Assembly: GCA_030040895.1 (NCBI GenBank)
Contig: JASHSJ010000018.1
Location: 1 to 48,538 of the forward strand
From: Microcaldota archaeon
Lineage (GTDB): Archaea; Micrarchaeota; Micrarchaeia; Micrarchaeales; Micrarchaeaceae
Direction of reading: 5' to 3'
Length of the DNA: 48,538 bases
Shown: positions 37,321 through 45,416 of the stretch, in pieces
Numbering within the stretch: position 1 is the stretch's first letter
Layout: each line of letters begins with the position of its first letter
Program-made: the position numbers and the translations under genes
Notes under the pieces: generated by a model
The model's database searches: none
Seen by the model: the letters and a program-made list of their open reading frames with translations, nothing else
Told to the model about the DNA's origin: nothing

Positions 37321-37674
37321 CTAATTTATCACTCTTACCTGCTTGCTCACTTTCTTCTTGAAAGCGGCTTTTATCATGTTAAAAGCGAGCCTGTCTTCTC
37401 CGTGTTCCTTGTACCTTGTTGGAATGCCTATCACAGCATTGCAATCATTGCATACGAGCTTAGGCATTTCCTTGACATAGCTAATTCCTTCCGATAGGTA
37501 GTGCTTTGGGTATATGATCCTATCTGCATAGCATCTCAGCAATGGCCCCGGACCATCCTTCTGGTATATTATTACAACGTTGTTGCACTTGTTGCAGAAA
37601 ACGTCCAATGCTTTTGAACCGCCTCCGCGCCTTGCACTGAATCTATCCCTCTTGAGTTTGACCCTGATCATCAT
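37321..37674 (-). CDS. zinc-ribbon hypothetical protein
   Basis: Two Cys pairs CNKC...CNDC in MMIRVKLKRDRFSARRGGGSKALDVFCNKCNNVVIIYQKDGPGP...; start trimmed from 37725. Confidence 0.65.
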   Translation of the reverse strand: MMIRVKLKRDRFSARRGGGSKALDVFCNKCNNVVIIYQKDGPGPLLRCYADRIIYPKHYLSEGISYVKEMPKLVCNDCNAVIGIPTRYKEHGEDRLAFNMIKAAFKKKVSKQVRVIN

Positions 37675-37676
37675 AA

Positions 37677-38153
37677 CTAGGACGGAATTATGTACACACA
37701 CGATGCAGACGGCGCTGGCGGGCATGCGCTCTGGGCGCTTACATTGACAAGATAAGTCCCGGCTGCCGTTATTCCCTCCAGATTGCCACTTACATTTATT
37801 GGGGTGTACGCAGTAACGTAGCTCTGGCCTGCGTTCGTATTTACAACCAATACTATCTCGTGGCCAACTATGTTATTCGTGCCTCCGACATAGATATTTG
37901 AGACCCCTTGTGGTATTTGGATGAGGACCAGCTGTTTCGCTGGCGCTCCCTGGGATCCGACAGTAGCTGATATGCTTGCAAGTTTGCTGGCCGTTGCCTG
38001 AGCCTCTGTTGTTGATAGCGTGGAAGTCGAATTTGCAATCTGGATGAATGCGAGAACTACTATGGGGAGCAGTATTATCAATCCGAATGACAGTGTTACC
38101 AGCAGTTCAAGGCTTGACTGCGCTCTCTTTGTCTTGATTGTGAACATGGTCAT
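37677..38153 (-). CDS. class III signal peptide (type IV pilin-like) protein
   Basis: 'KRAQSSLELLVTLSFGLIILLPIVVLAFIQ': archaeal QxSxE prepilin cleavage motif plus hydrophobic H-domain. Confidence 0.8.
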   Translation of the reverse strand: MTMFTIKTKRAQSSLELLVTLSFGLIILLPIVVLAFIQIANSTSTLSTTEAQATASKLASISATVGSQGAPAKQLVLIQIPQGVSNIYVGGTNNIVGHEIVLVVNTNAGQSYVTAYTPINVSGNLEGITAAGTYLVNVSAQSACPPAPSASCVYIIPS

Positions 38154-39292
38154 TCCTGGTTTTCTGATGTGCCTCCCTGGGTTCTCCACATCTTTATGCT
38201 GATCTCCTTTTCCTTCTTGAGGTTATTCTCAAGGGTTCTGATCGTGTCAGAGAATGTCCTCTCGAATATATGGCCAGTCTTGTACACGCTGACACTCGAA
38301 CCCTTCCCAAATGACACTCTTGCGTGTATGTCATATGAATTGCTCTTGAACTTCCTGATAACCACGCTTACGTAGTTTATCTTTATGTTCTTCATGCGCT
38401 CTGCCTTCTTGAGAAATGATTTGAGCGCTTCCCTTGCCTCGTCCTCGTAGATGTACGTTGCTTGGTCCAATCCTGATATGAAGATCTTGCTGCCAACATC
38501 GCTCTGAGACGCCATGACACCGGTTATTATGTCTAGTTCGGTGAGTATGCCAGCTGGCTTGCCGTTCTTTGTTATTATTATTGATGATATATTGTTCTCA
38601 ACCAGTGCCCTTGCGGCATCTGACAGTGGCTTCTTCGCGTCTATTGTCATTGGATTTGATAGGGCTATGCTGCTGACCACAATGTTCGACGGGGAATACG
38701 TTGAGCTTTTCATTTCGGGCAGGCGCTCCGATACGCGCGCAATGTTGTGCACCATGTCATAACTAGTGAGCACGCCCACAAACCTGTCTTTTTCAAAAAC
38801 GGCCAGTCTGTCTATCTTGTGCTTCTTCATCGCAGACCTTGCCTGCGTGACAGTGGATGCTGCATCGATTCCTATTAGCGGATACGACATAACATCTTCG
38901 GTGGACATTCCTGATAGCATGCCCTTTGAAAGGAGCACCTTTATCATGGTCGGGCGCATGACCAGGCCTATGACCTTGTCGTTCTTTGAGAATGGAAGTG
39001 CTCTCGTCCTGTTCTTGTAGAAATAATAAAGGGCATCGTTTATCTCGGTGCTGCTGGTTATTGTTGGAACTCTCAGCGATATCCTTCCCGCCCTGTCCTT
39101 CTTGTCCAGCCTGAAATCCTGAATATGCCTGTATATCGCATATGAATCTATGATTCCGGAGTATGCGCCGCTCCTCGTGATTATCACGGCAGAATTCTCG
39201 AGCGCAGGAGTTAGTACCTTCGTAAGCGGGGTATTTTCATCGAACGACGGTACTTTTGATGCAAGCCCATCTGGTATAGTATCCCTTGGCAT
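38150..39292 (-). CDS. CBS-domain protein (multiple CBS repeats)
   Basis: Repeats such as 'VTQARSAMKKHKIDRLAVFEKDRFVGVLTSYDMVHNI' and 'SDAARALVENNISSIIITKNGKPAGILTELDII'. TATA-like TATTTATATTTTG at 39320-39333 places the start at 39292 (MPRDTIPD). Confidence 0.86.
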   Translation of the reverse strand: MPRDTIPDGLASKVPSFDENTPLTKVLTPALENSAVIITRSGAYSGIIDSYAIYRHIQDFRLDKKDRAGRISLRVPTITSSTEINDALYYFYKNRTRALPFSKNDKVIGLVMRPTMIKVLLSKGMLSGMSTEDVMSYPLIGIDAASTVTQARSAMKKHKIDRLAVFEKDRFVGVLTSYDMVHNIARVSERLPEMKSSTYSPSNIVVSSIALSNPMTIDAKKPLSDAARALVENNISSIIITKNGKPAGILTELDIITGVMASQSDVGSKIFISGLDQATYIYEDEAREALKSFLKKAERMKNIKINYVSVVIRKFKSNSYDIHARVSFGKGSSVSVYKTGHIFERTFSDTIRTLENNLKKEKEISIKMWRTQGGTSENQE

Positions 39293-39356
39293 TAAACCAC
39301 AACACTTTGGATTAGCAAACAAAATATAAATACTAAGGGCTATAAAGATGAGTTGT

Positions 39357-39427
39357 GCCAGGATGGCAGAGCGGCTATGCGCCCGCCTGCAGAGCGGAGA
39401 AGGGGGATTCGACTTCCCCTCCTGGCT
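39357..39427 (+). tRNA. tRNA-Cys (anticodon GCA)
   Basis: Acceptor GCCAGGA/TCCTGGC with discriminator T, anticodon loop CTGCAGA, T arm GGGGA-TTCGACT-TCCCC. Confidence 0.93.
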
Positions 39428-39530
39428 TTTTGCTTATTTATACAGGAATAAAATGGTCGAAAATTCACGCCAAAGTTCCCGTAAAACCAATACTTTAAAT
39501 ACGTATCTTTCGTAGTAATCGCGTGATATT

Positions 39531-39785
39531 ATGCACAAGACATTGAAGATAATAGCTGGACTAGTAATACTTGGAGCAGGCGCAGCAGTGGCATGGCAGA
39601 GTTACAACACGTATTCGACGTGCAACACGCTTGGAGGCCAGATATCAACATTCCTGAACTCGATAATCGGCGGTGGAGCAGCGCAAGCATGTTACAACGC
39701 ACAGATCCTTACAATTGCAGGAGTCATAGTGGCAATAGTGGGACTTGCGGTCTTGTTCCTGGCATTCAGGAGCAAGGATAAGTGA
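39531..39785 (+). CDS. small two-TM membrane protein
   Basis: 84 aa; TATA-like CTTTAAATA about 30 nt upstream; GTGAT-ATT-ATG. Confidence 0.7.
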   Translation: MHKTLKIIAGLVILGAGAAVAWQSYNTYSTCNTLGGQISTFLNSIIGGGAAQACYNAQILTIAGVIVAIVGLAVLFLAFRSKDK

Positions 39786-39789
39786 AGGC

Positions 39790-39987
39790 ATGGCTGACAA
39801 GTGTGTTATTTGCGGGAAAAGCGCGCCGAAGTACGTGTCTAATCCCAGCCATCCCGGCAAGAAGGTCTGCGTGAACTGCCTGAATGGCCTGGTGTTTAAC
39901 GCAGGAACACTCAATGAGGCGATGGAGCCGATAACATCGGCCTTCAACAAGGCATTGAAGGACATAAAGGAAGGGATGGAAAAGTAA
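39790..39987 (+). CDS. small treble-clef-like zinc-finger protein
   Basis: MADKCVICGKSAPKYVSNPSHPGKKVCVNCLNGL: CxxC...CxxC; start trimmed from 39745. Confidence 0.7.
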   Translation: MADKCVICGKSAPKYVSNPSHPGKKVCVNCLNGLVFNAGTLNEAMEPITSAFNKALKDIKEGMEK

Positions 39988-40005
39988 CACGATTATGGTG
40001 ATATT

Positions 40006-40221
40006 ATGGCAACAAAGCAAAGGAAAACAACTAAGTCAACAACTACAAAGAAGAAGAACAACACGTACAGAGTTATCGCAGGCGCGATAATGATCATAAT
40101 AGGACTGGTGCTCATGATAATGAACTTGTCAGGGCTCCTGCTCGCGCTAGTGGGACTTGTGTTAGTGTACTTCGGTTACAAGGTACTTGGAGGAATGCCA
40201 ACAAGCTTCATAACCCCATAA
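40006..40221 (+). CDS. small membrane protein with Lys/Thr-rich N-terminus
   Basis: MATKQRKTTKSTTTKKKNNTYR followed by two TM helices; GGTGAT-ATT-ATG. Confidence 0.7.
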   Translation: MATKQRKTTKSTTTKKKNNTYRVIAGAIMIIIGLVLMIMNLSGLLLALVGLVLVYFGYKVLGGMPTSFITP

Positions 40222-40228
40222 GATTTAC

Positions 40229-40300
40229 ATGGCTCATCTATCAAAGTCGAGGGCCGTAAGGGCTAGGAGGAGGAGGGCGAAGCGTAGGCTTGCTAAGTAG
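40229..40300 (+). CDS. 23-aa ultra-basic peptide, candidate small ribosomal/RNA-binding protein
   Basis: ATG GCT CAT ... TAG = MAHLSKSRAVRARRRRAKRRLAK; 7 nt after the preceding stop; not in the ORF track because of length. Confidence 0.45.
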   Translation: MAHLSKSRAVRARRRRAKRRLAK

Positions 40301-40302
40301 TG

Positions 40303-40758
40303 CTATACGTCCAGCACTACGCTTACTTCGAAGTTGTGGCTCTTATCAGTATAGTCTATCCCTGATTCTCTGAACTTAAGGTCGAACTTTGAAACTCCTT
40401 TTACTTCTAGCTTTGACAAGGCTGGTTTCTTTGGCTTGGCAAGGCATTCCGCAAAGAAAAGGTATTCCTTCCTATAAAACTTGTAGAAAGGCTTTTCCAC
40501 TTTGTAGGCAAATAGCCCTTCAGCCTCGACCTTAGAGAGCGCTTGTTGCAGCGTCTCCCAGACCAAGCCTGTTGTATCACTTGACTTGGCTTCTATCTTG
40601 ATCCTCTGGATGGTTCCAGGGTCCTTGGCCACTTTCTTTATGTCTGCAATCGTATCGAACATCGCAAGAAGCGCATTCTCAAAGAGGTCATCAAAGTCAT
40701 CGGCATAAGCAACGAACTCAACGTCAGCAGTATGATCAAGATATCTGTAGCCTTCCAT
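40303..40758 (-). CDS. archease (RtcB co-factor)
   Basis: 'YRYLDHTADVEFVAYADDFDDLFENALLAMFDTI', C-terminal 'VVLDV'. Start MEGYRY 40758, or 40773 as in the ORF track. Confidence 0.92.
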   Translation of the reverse strand: MEGYRYLDHTADVEFVAYADDFDDLFENALLAMFDTIADIKKVAKDPGTIQRIKIEAKSSDTTGLVWETLQQALSKVEAEGLFAYKVEKPFYKFYRKEYLFFAECLAKPKKPALSKLEVKGVSKFDLKFRESGIDYTDKSHNFEVSVVLDV

Positions 40759-40889
40759 GAATTCACTCTCCAACTATAAGCTATAAATGTTAACTAATAA
40801 TAAATAAGTGTCCGATGAAGAAAAGAGTAACTACTGATACTTGATGATACCCATATCGGCTGAGGACAAGCTTGTTTATTGGTGGCACT

Positions 40890-41858
40890 TTGGAATTCGA
40901 GTTCTCTGCTGGAGTGATTGTTTTCCGAATGGCAAACAATGGACTTGAATTTCTGTTCCTTGAAAGAGAAGGAGGATGGCTAGATACACCGAAGGGCCAT
41001 ATAGAGAAGGGTGAGAGTGCAGAAGCCGCAGCAAGAAGAGAACTAAGGGAAGAAACGGGGCTTGTGCTTACTCCGTATACTTATTTCATGCACCAGATAC
41101 AGTATTTCTACATTGGAAACAAAAAGGAAAAAATCAGGAAAACGGTAAAATACTTTATGGCTGAGGCGGACTCAGGTGCAAAAGTAAAGATATCGGATGA
41201 GCACGTAGGTTACAAATGGCTTACAACACAGGAAATGGAGAAGCATGTAAAGTTCAAGACACAGAAGGAAGTGATATACGCTGCTAACGATTACGCTGCC
41301 AGGGACTTCAAGCTCAAAGACACCAACAATATGTACGCTATGTTGACAAAAAGAAATGGATGGGATCTAAGCAAGAGACTTGTTCCTGGCGAAGGGCCAG
41401 CAAATGCAAAGATACTAGTTCTCGGGCAGGCGCCGGGCCAGAATGAAGACGAGAAAGGAAGACCTTTCATAGGAAGAGCGGGTCAGCTGCTTGACCATCT
41501 GCTCAGACTTGCAGGAATCAGACGCGAATCTGTTTACATAACCAGCGTGGTACAATTCTTCCCTCCGAAGAACAGGATGCCAACAAAGGAGGAAGTAAAG
41601 TTATGTGAAGGATTTCTTGATGCCCAGATAGATATCATAAAACCAAAATTGATAATCGCACTCGGCAACCTTGCTGCGGAAGCAGCCACTGGAACATCAA
41701 AAGTGAAAACCAACCATGGAAAGATTGTACAAAGCAAAAGATTCGGATGCAAAGTATTTGTGACACTTCATCCTGCAGCTGCAGTCAGAATAAGAACGAA
41801 CATGCCAATCATTGAAAAAGACTTTAGAGATCTTAAGGCAATAGCCAAGAAGCTCTAG
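40890..41858 (+). CDS. Nudix hydrolase - uracil-DNA glycosylase (family 4-like) fusion
   Basis: Nudix box GHIEKGESAEAAARRELREETGL; UDG motifs GQAPGQNEDEKGRPFIGRAGQLLD, VYITSVVQFFPPKNRMP, HPAAAVR. TTG 40890 preceded by GGTGGC-ACT; ORF track opens at 40872. Confidence 0.9.
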   Translation: MEFEFSAGVIVFRMANNGLEFLFLEREGGWLDTPKGHIEKGESAEAAARRELREETGLVLTPYTYFMHQIQYFYIGNKKEKIRKTVKYFMAEADSGAKVKISDEHVGYKWLTTQEMEKHVKFKTQKEVIYAANDYAARDFKLKDTNNMYAMLTKRNGWDLSKRLVPGEGPANAKILVLGQAPGQNEDEKGRPFIGRAGQLLDHLLRLAGIRRESVYITSVVQFFPPKNRMPTKEEVKLCEGFLDAQIDIIKPKLIIALGNLAAEAATGTSKVKTNHGKIVQSKRFGCKVFVTLHPAAAVRIRTNMPIIEKDFRDLKAIAKKL

Positions 41859-43295
41859 TTACTTCTTTCCTCTCTTTTCCATTGGGAAGAGTATTACTTC
41901 CTTTATCGACGCTCTATCAGTAAGAAGCATGACTAGCCTGTCTATGCCCATGCCAAGCCCCCCCATTGGCGGCATTCCATATTCCATTGCCTCCAGGAAA
42001 TCAGCGTCGGTTGGTTCTGCCTCGGAATCACCTGCCTTCAGCTTCTTCTCTTCACGCTCGAAGTTCTCTTTCTGTATTATTGGATTTTGCAACTCTGAAT
42101 AAGCATTTGCAAGCTCTACTCCATCTACATAAAGCTCAAACCTCTCTACAAGTGCTGGATTGCCGCGTTTTGGCCTAGTTAACGTCGCCGTCTCCTTCGG
42201 AAAGTCTATCACGAATGTTGGATGGATTAGCTCTGGCTGCACCAGTACTTCAAGCAATTTGCCGTATGCATGGCCCCTATTCTTCTTTCCCTTCTCAAAC
42301 TTTATGCCATTGCCCTCCGCAAGCTTGAACAGTTCTTCATCGCTGAGCTTTAGTATGTCCTTGCCAACCCTTTCATTTATTGCATCCACGAACTTTATCC
42401 TCTTGAATGGAGCCTTCATGCTTATCGTCTTGCCCTGATATTGCAGCTCTGTATTTCCAGTTACTTCCTTTGCTACAAATGCAAGAAGTACTTCTGCAAG
42501 TTCCATCATCTCATTGTAGTCAGCATATGCCTGATACCACTCTATCATTGTGAACTCCGGGCTGTGAGTTGTATCAAGGTCTTCGTTCCTGAAATCCTTG
42601 CATATCTCGAATACTTTTTCAAACCCTCCGATTACTAGTCTCTTCAGATAGAGCTCATCTGCTATCCTTAGGAACTGCTGTTCGTTGAGTGTCTTGACAG
42701 TCGTAGTGAACGGCTCTGCATCTCCTCCCCCATATACTGGCTGTATTGTTGGGGTTTCAAACTCTATGAAACCGTTCTTTGCAAGGAAAGCCCTTATCGT
42801 GTTTATTGCTTTGCTGCGCTTCAGAAACACTTCTCTGCTCTCAGGATTCATGATAAGGTCAAGGTACCTCTTCCTGTATCTGAGCTCTATGTCCTGCAAC
42901 CCATGCCACTTGTCTGGAAGTGGCCTTACTGCCTTTGCAAGCTGCTGGAACTTCTCTACGTTTATGCTGATCTCTCCTGCGCTTGTCTTGAACACTTTTC
43001 CAGTAACACCTACCATGTCTCCAGGATTGAATGACTTGGCAGCACCAAATTCCTTCTCGCCAAGCGCCTTGTATTCAAAATATCCCTGAATCTTGCCACT
43101 ACTGTCCTGAACATCTGCGAAAACAATCTTTCCTGACTTTCTTACCGACATGATCCTTCCTGCAACTGATACTTCTCTTCCTTCCTTGTAATCACTCTTT
43201 ATCTCTCCGGCCTTTGCAGTAACCTTGTATGAATAAGGAAGAGCTGATATAAACTCCTTAATCTGTGCGTCGTCGCTGCTCGGCATAAAAACCAT
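41859..43295 (-). CDS. lysS: lysyl-tRNA synthetase, class II
   Basis: 'RKRYLDLIMNPESREVFLKRSKAINTIRAFL', 'FRNEDLDTTHSPEFTMIEWYQAYADY', 'GMPPMGGLGMGIDRLVMLLTD'. Confidence 0.96.
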   Translation of the reverse strand: MVFMPSSDDAQIKEFISALPYSYKVTAKAGEIKSDYKEGREVSVAGRIMSVRKSGKIVFADVQDSSGKIQGYFEYKALGEKEFGAAKSFNPGDMVGVTGKVFKTSAGEISINVEKFQQLAKAVRPLPDKWHGLQDIELRYRKRYLDLIMNPESREVFLKRSKAINTIRAFLAKNGFIEFETPTIQPVYGGGDAEPFTTTVKTLNEQQFLRIADELYLKRLVIGGFEKVFEICKDFRNEDLDTTHSPEFTMIEWYQAYADYNEMMELAEVLLAFVAKEVTGNTELQYQGKTISMKAPFKRIKFVDAINERVGKDILKLSDEELFKLAEGNGIKFEKGKKNRGHAYGKLLEVLVQPELIHPTFVIDFPKETATLTRPKRGNPALVERFELYVDGVELANAYSELQNPIIQKENFEREEKKLKAGDSEAEPTDADFLEAMEYGMPPMGGLGMGIDRLVMLLTDRASIKEVILFPMEKRGKK

Positions 43296-43339
43296 AGTAG
43301 CTTGACTGCAAATGTATAAATCGCTTATGGATTTGCAAC

Positions 43340-44002
43340 TTATGCTTCTGGTATTGGATCAAGTCGCAAGCTCGTTGTTGCTCCAACTGCCAAATGACGC
43401 GAATATGACCTCAATTCTTGTAGGGCTGCATTATGGGTTGCAGTGCCTGCAGTCGGTATGGTGAAGTTCATATTTGCATCCATAACTAATGCTGCAACCT
43501 CTATTGATAGCGCTTTTGGCACTCCAAAGAAAGGAAGTAGAGTATTTTGTGTTGGAAGATCAGGATGTAGTATCATGCGACTTGGAGAACCTGAATCAGA
43601 ACCAGCCTGGTATATGCGATCAAGCCCTTCTTTTAGAACTGATGCTGCCATTAAAATCTCAGAAAATTTAGGCTGATGGTGCTCTAGGCCGTAGTTGTAA
43701 TCTTCACGACTTTTTAGTGCTCTATGTGCATAATTGAAGCCTCTTGACACGTTCTCTTCGAATGTTTTCTTGTCAAATGGACTGCGGAACGCAGTTGCAA
43801 AGCTTGTTAAGGCATCTGCGGTATAATCAAAGAACTTGTAACCACGACTTCCTGTTATAGCCTTTGCAGACGCATCAAGGCTATCGGCTATTCCTTCAAG
43901 GTCTGCCTTTAGTTTAGATACTAACTGTCTTTGCTCGGTTCTAGAGAATGGGACTGGCTTATCAACCATGTTTCTAGAGAATGGGACTGGTTTATCAACC
44001 AT
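43340..44002 (-). CDS. hypothetical protein
   Basis: MVDKPVPFSRNMVDKPVPFSRTEQRQLVSKLKADLEG...; TATA-like TCATATATAT at 44031-44040 about 30 nt upstream of the ATG at 44002. Confidence 0.65.
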   Translation of the reverse strand: MVDKPVPFSRNMVDKPVPFSRTEQRQLVSKLKADLEGIADSLDASAKAITGSRGYKFFDYTADALTSFATAFRSPFDKKTFEENVSRGFNYAHRALKSREDYNYGLEHHQPKFSEILMAASVLKEGLDRIYQAGSDSGSPSRMILHPDLPTQNTLLPFFGVPKALSIEVAALVMDANMNFTIPTAGTATHNAALQELRSYSRHLAVGATTSLRLDPIPEA

Positions 44003-44004
44003 GT
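43939..44004. repeat. tandem duplication of 33 nt (two copies, one mismatch)
   Basis: ttctagagaatgggactgg[c/t]ttatcaaccatgt at 43939-43971 and 43972-44004. Confidence 0.97.
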
Positions 44005-44070
44005 TATCACAGAAATCATTCCTTTTCCAGATATATATGACTTTCTTTGCTTCGCTATAGAGCATAAAAC

Positions 44071-44102
44071 GGGCCTGCCCATGGGGAAGGTGAGACAGGC
44101 CC
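44071..44102. promoter_or_regulatory. inverted repeat GGGCCTG...CAGGCCC between the two minus-strand genes (hairpin or regulator site)
   Basis: gggcctg (44071-44077) and caggccc (44096-44102), 18-nt spacer, overlapping the end of the wHTH gene. Confidence 0.45.
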
Positions 44103-44656
44103 TACTGTGGGGGTGATACAATTAGCAGATTGGTCGCTTTGCCAGCATCAAATTGATAATAAACCTTGTGGCCTACTTGCATCCTGTTGAGAAGGCCGAG
44201 TGCCTGCAGCCTCTTGAGCCTCGCCGACGCCGCATTCCTCCCCCTGTAGTTCATATAACTCTTTATGTCATCGGCGCATGCCATGCCGTTGTTCAGCTGC
44301 ACGAACTGGATGACTTTTGAATCTTGATCAGACAGAGGAACTGGTTTCCTCTGCTGACTTTGGTCGCCTTGCTGAGCTGTGTATTGGGAAGCATCATAAG
44401 CGTCATCGCCGAAAAACAGGTTCTCCATTTCAGCTATTTTGTCGCTTATGTTGTTGAGAGCTCGCCTAGTCTCTATATTCTCCTTTATAACCAGCTCAAG
44501 TATCTTAAGGAGGTTCTTGGCATTTTCATCCTTGTCATTGCCTGATAGGCTGTCAAGGACTTCCTTGTGGCCTATGGCCTCAAGCTGCCTCCTTATTTCT
44601 ATTAATTCATTTTTAAGCTCATTCTTGGGTTGCATCCTATCCCCGTAATCAATCAT
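44102..44656 (-). CDS. winged-helix DNA-binding protein
   Basis: C-terminal 'DQDSKVIQFVQLNNGMACADDIKSYMNYRGRNAASARLKRLQALGLLNRMQVGHKVYYQF'. Start uncertain (44734, 44656 or 44635). Confidence 0.7.
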   Translation of the reverse strand: MIDYGDRMQPKNELKNELIEIRRQLEAIGHKEVLDSLSGNDKDENAKNLLKILELVIKENIETRRALNNISDKIAEMENLFFGDDAYDASQYTAQQGDQSQQRKPVPLSDQDSKVIQFVQLNNGMACADDIKSYMNYRGRNAASARLKRLQALGLLNRMQVGHKVYYQFDAGKATNLLIVSPPQ

Positions 44657-44875
44657 GAGCGTTCTGTGACTCTTGCATGAACATCGTGCAACAATCATGA
44701 GCAAATCACGATTGATATTGCTATGAATAGTCACATATTTAAACCTTGTGATATAGAGGAATTGCGGAATCGATGAGAAAACGAGTTTTTACGACGTGTT
44801 GCAGAGGATTATGGCGGCTCGTATAATACTACTAAAACACAGAAAACAACTTTTATAGCTTTCATTGCATTAACT

Positions 44876-45412
44876 ATGGGAAGTATGCAACAGCTCTATA
44901 TAACGTCCGAAAGGCTGAAGTCGCTTAAGAAGAATCCTAAGGAACTTGAGCTCGTGGGCAGGATATGCAACTGCGCGATAGCCATAGGCGACGATGATCT
45001 GATAATGATCGAAGGCCATGACGCCTATGGAGAGTTCACCGCAAAGAACGTGATATTCGCATATGGAAGGGGCTTTGAAATGAAGATTGCTCTGACCCTT
45101 TGCCATGATGACAGCTACTTCGAGTCAATAGACCTTGAACAGCTACTTGGCAACGAACGCCAGATAAGCAGGGTGAAATCACGCATCATAGGCGAGAATG
45201 GGCGTGCCAAAACGTATATGGAAACTGTCAGCGGCGCGAAGATCAGTGTATATGGAAATACAGTAAGCTTCATAGGCTCATCGTTGCAAATAAATGAGGC
45301 GCAAACGGCCGTCAACACTCTGATCGAGGGAGGAACGCACAAACTTGCATATCTCAAGATGGAAGCAGCTCATAGGAAGAACAAGGCGGCACAGCTCAAC
45401 ATACCTTCATGA
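44876..45412 (+). CDS. KH-domain protein, Pno1/Dim2-like rRNA processing factor
   Basis: 'ISRVKSRIIGENGRAKTYMETVSGAKISVYGNTVSFIGSSLQINEAQTAVNTLIEGGTHKLAYLKME'. Confidence 0.86.
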   Translation: MGSMQQLYITSERLKSLKKNPKELELVGRICNCAIAIGDDDLIMIEGHDAYGEFTAKNVIFAYGRGFEMKIALTLCHDDSYFESIDLEQLLGNERQISRVKSRIIGENGRAKTYMETVSGAKISVYGNTVSFIGSSLQINEAQTAVNTLIEGGTHKLAYLKMEAAHRKNKAAQLNIPS

Positions 45413-45416
45413 TTGC

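Noticed and set aside
39441-39512. Small ORF MVENSRQSSRKTNTLNTYLS between tRNA-Cys and the 84-aa gene
   Set aside because: It contains the TATA-like promoter CTTTAAATA of the downstream gene; unlikely to be coding.
44775-44830. 17-aa ORF MRKRVFTTCCRGLWRLV upstream of the KH-domain gene
   Set aside because: Very short, no RBS, and no supportive context; probably chance.
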